This document shows positions 56,701 to 59,700 of a stretch of DNA of 64,000 nucleotides, in pieces (position 1 is the first letter of the stretch; every line of letters starts with the position of its first letter). Both the position numbers and the translations under genes were made by a program. Source of the stretch: Sabethes cyaneus (lineage: Eukaryota; Arthropoda; Insecta; Diptera; Culicidae); the NCBI RefSeq assembly GCF_943734655.1, contig NC_071355.1, forward strand, positions 10,644,768 to 10,708,767, written 5' to 3'. Under the pieces are notes generated by a model that saw nothing but the letters and a program-made list of their open reading frames with translations, ran no database searches and was not told where the DNA came from.

Positions 56701-59700
56701 CACTTAACCTTTATTAGAAAAGATATTCCCAACGACTGTAAATAAATCATTATCTGTATGGAAAGCGTTTGGTACGGGAGGTTCACGCTTTCTTCCTTTC
56801 CCTTAACTTCAAGGAATTTAATGAAATTGGATAATATTTCAAGTTCCACTTGATTCCTTGGAATTCTCTCTGCGGTACATGCTCCGTAGTTGGCCTGGCC
56901 GTTGAGAAGAAAAATGATTTAAGAAATCGTTATTTTCCAGGATGTCTTCAAGAATTTTCTGCGTTAGTGTGAGATTAAATTGGACTTAGAGGGAATTAAT
57001 CGAAATCACAGTAAACAGGAGGCGTGCCCAATTGTCGCCCGTATCTGAGGTGTAGAGAGCTCACACAGAAAATGTGTAGAGAAACTCGACCTAGACTTTT
57101 CGTTCATTTTCCCAATCTATAAATTGAAAAACTACGTTATGATGACCACGCAAATGGGACATCTTTTATGAAGCGATTAGTATGAAAACCAACAAACGTC
57201 ATTCTGAATCGGTAAAAAATTTCGTTTTTGGCGCTGAGGCATTACCGGCTAGATTGGGTATGAAATGGGGAAGGCAAATAAGGAGCATCCAATATAGCTC
57301 TAGCTATCCCAAGCCCCTACCTAGCGGCCATACCTGGTAATCCTCTATTGAGTAGCCAAGCTAGGAGGTGCGATGCTGGGTGGTTCCCGGTTGCCTGATC
57401 TCAAAATCACGGTTTTGGGCGGACGGCGGAGCCCCACGGCCTTGCTAATAGGTAGGCCTAATATATGTTATTTTAATATTTTTTTTCGTTTTAGCTTATG
57501 AAGCATCTCCTGCTATATAGTAAAAACTTTGGCCAAAACGAGTTTTAGTACTGCACATGGATACCAGAATGAAAAAATTAAATTAATTATTAGAAGCGCT
57601 TATGGAACCTCAATGGACACAACTCTATCCCATATGAAGGACTGCTGGTGAGATTGTTCTATTTTTGCCCATATATACCACATTTCATCTTAATATCATA
57701 TTATTGATATCATAAATGTGGAAGGCTGGATGATGGAGTGGATTGGCTCTCTTGCAAGCCAACAGCAGATAGTTGGTGCAAATCACGCATGACGTCCATC
57801 CTGCCTTTCGCATATTATGCCTAACGTCCGTATGTCTAGTGAGGGACACTTAAGTTTCGTTTTACGTCCACTATTGGGGAGACGTAAAACAAGCGGACGT
57901 TAATTCCAATTTTGGATGTAAACCAAGAGGACGTTAATCCCGATTTTGGACGTAAAACGAGAGGATGTTAATTCAAATTTCGAATGTAAAAAGGGGGAGA
58001 TTCTAGGGTACACCCACCGAAAGGTCAATAGTTTGTAACCTGCGGCAGTCACGTTATACACGCTGCCTCCCAATTCTCAAAATTGATAAAATCAATGTTA
58101 CCGACATCATGTTGCCCTAAGGCAGCGCAACATACCATTCAGAATAGTACTATTAAGAGTATAGTAAGCCGTAAGAGTAAGAGTAGTAAGAGGGCCGATC
58201 TATCCGAAAATTTTTCTGACAATTTTATTTTGGTCCAATTGTGCTGCTAGGCATAAAATGTTTTTCCATCTCCCTTTCTTTACAATCGCTCCCGACCAGA
58301 ACAATTTATCAGTGCTTTTTGCATAGCCGGCATGGATGTATTAAAAAAAAACGTGTTGTAGGTACCATAAAAATACGAAACCATTTCGAAATCTAGCTGC
58401 CCATTATTACATCAAGTCTTTGTGATTGTACAAAGTTCGCACTGCTGTGATTCTATCATTAAACAGCTGCGTGAACGGCTACTGCTTTAAAAAACATCCG
58501 CCGCGGCAGACAAGCAAAGCTAGCGAACATCGTTTGATATTTTTGAGTGTATTATGAGTCGGCTTTTTACAACCCGCATTCCCGCCAGAGCCAATGAACT
58601 TGTAAGGAGAGGGTACTCGATTAGATTATAACCGAAATGTACAATTCTTGATATAAACAACAATATAAATACAATCAAGTCGTCGTAAAGAGAAATCTCA
58701 CGGAATATAATATACGAAAATAATATAAACTAAAACGGATAAGGAGTATCAAATTACAGTCTACAGCCCCCCGAACGAATGAACATAGTCACACTTACGT
58801 TAAACGTTTGCCACTGGTTGATCAGATACTGGTAGCATGTTTTACAAGCTTGCACCATTCCTTTGGGATCCTTCGGTCGAGACCGGGCAGGCCTAAAATG
58901 TAATAAAATTTTATTAGCACAGCTAGCAGGAGATGCAGCGTGCGGTGCTATTTACCTGGCGTGCGTCTCGTCGAAGATAGGAAAGTACGGCTTCTCCTGA
59001 TCCTTGGTGTCCTTCGCTTTTGCGGTGGAAATCTCCACCAAACTGCCCCTGCGCTGCTCGTCACCACACACGTAGCACACTTCCGTCATCGAATTTTTAT
59101 CCGGCATCGACAAGTCCAGTATGTCCGTACCGGTACCCGGAACCGGTCCGAGGGCAGAATTTCGCAAATCTAGTGCGCCTTCTGCCTCGTCCAAGCGGTT
59201 CAAGGAGGACGATGTGGACGAAGACGATTTGTTATCGACGTTGGTTGTACCGGCAGTGGCAGCAGCAGTAGTGGAAACTGCCGCCGCTAGTGAGTTGGCA
59301 TAGTTGCCAATTTTCAGCTTGTGGTGGGCGAATGAAGACAATTTCATACCATCAAACCTCCCTGCTAGCACCGGAGAAGCCGTCGCAGGCTGAGCGGCTG
59401 TTGGGGGTGCTGACGTAGTTGCTGCCACGGGCGAGGGATTCTCCCGGGACATAGGCCTCGGCGTGACACTCTTTTCGTTTCGACTGGAAGGCCGCGATCC
59501 TTGTTGACTGTAGCTTCCGCTACTGTTGATGTGATTTTCGATGTATCTCTTTGTTGGATGGTAAACTTCGGCTTTGCTCTGCGGTGATTCGTTCCGCGAA
59601 CTGGACCGAATTGGACTATCATGCCTAACTACGACAAACTGCGCGGGTAGACCAGTACCGGCTGCAGCGGGATGGTCCTGTGACCTAGGCCGTGCTAAGC

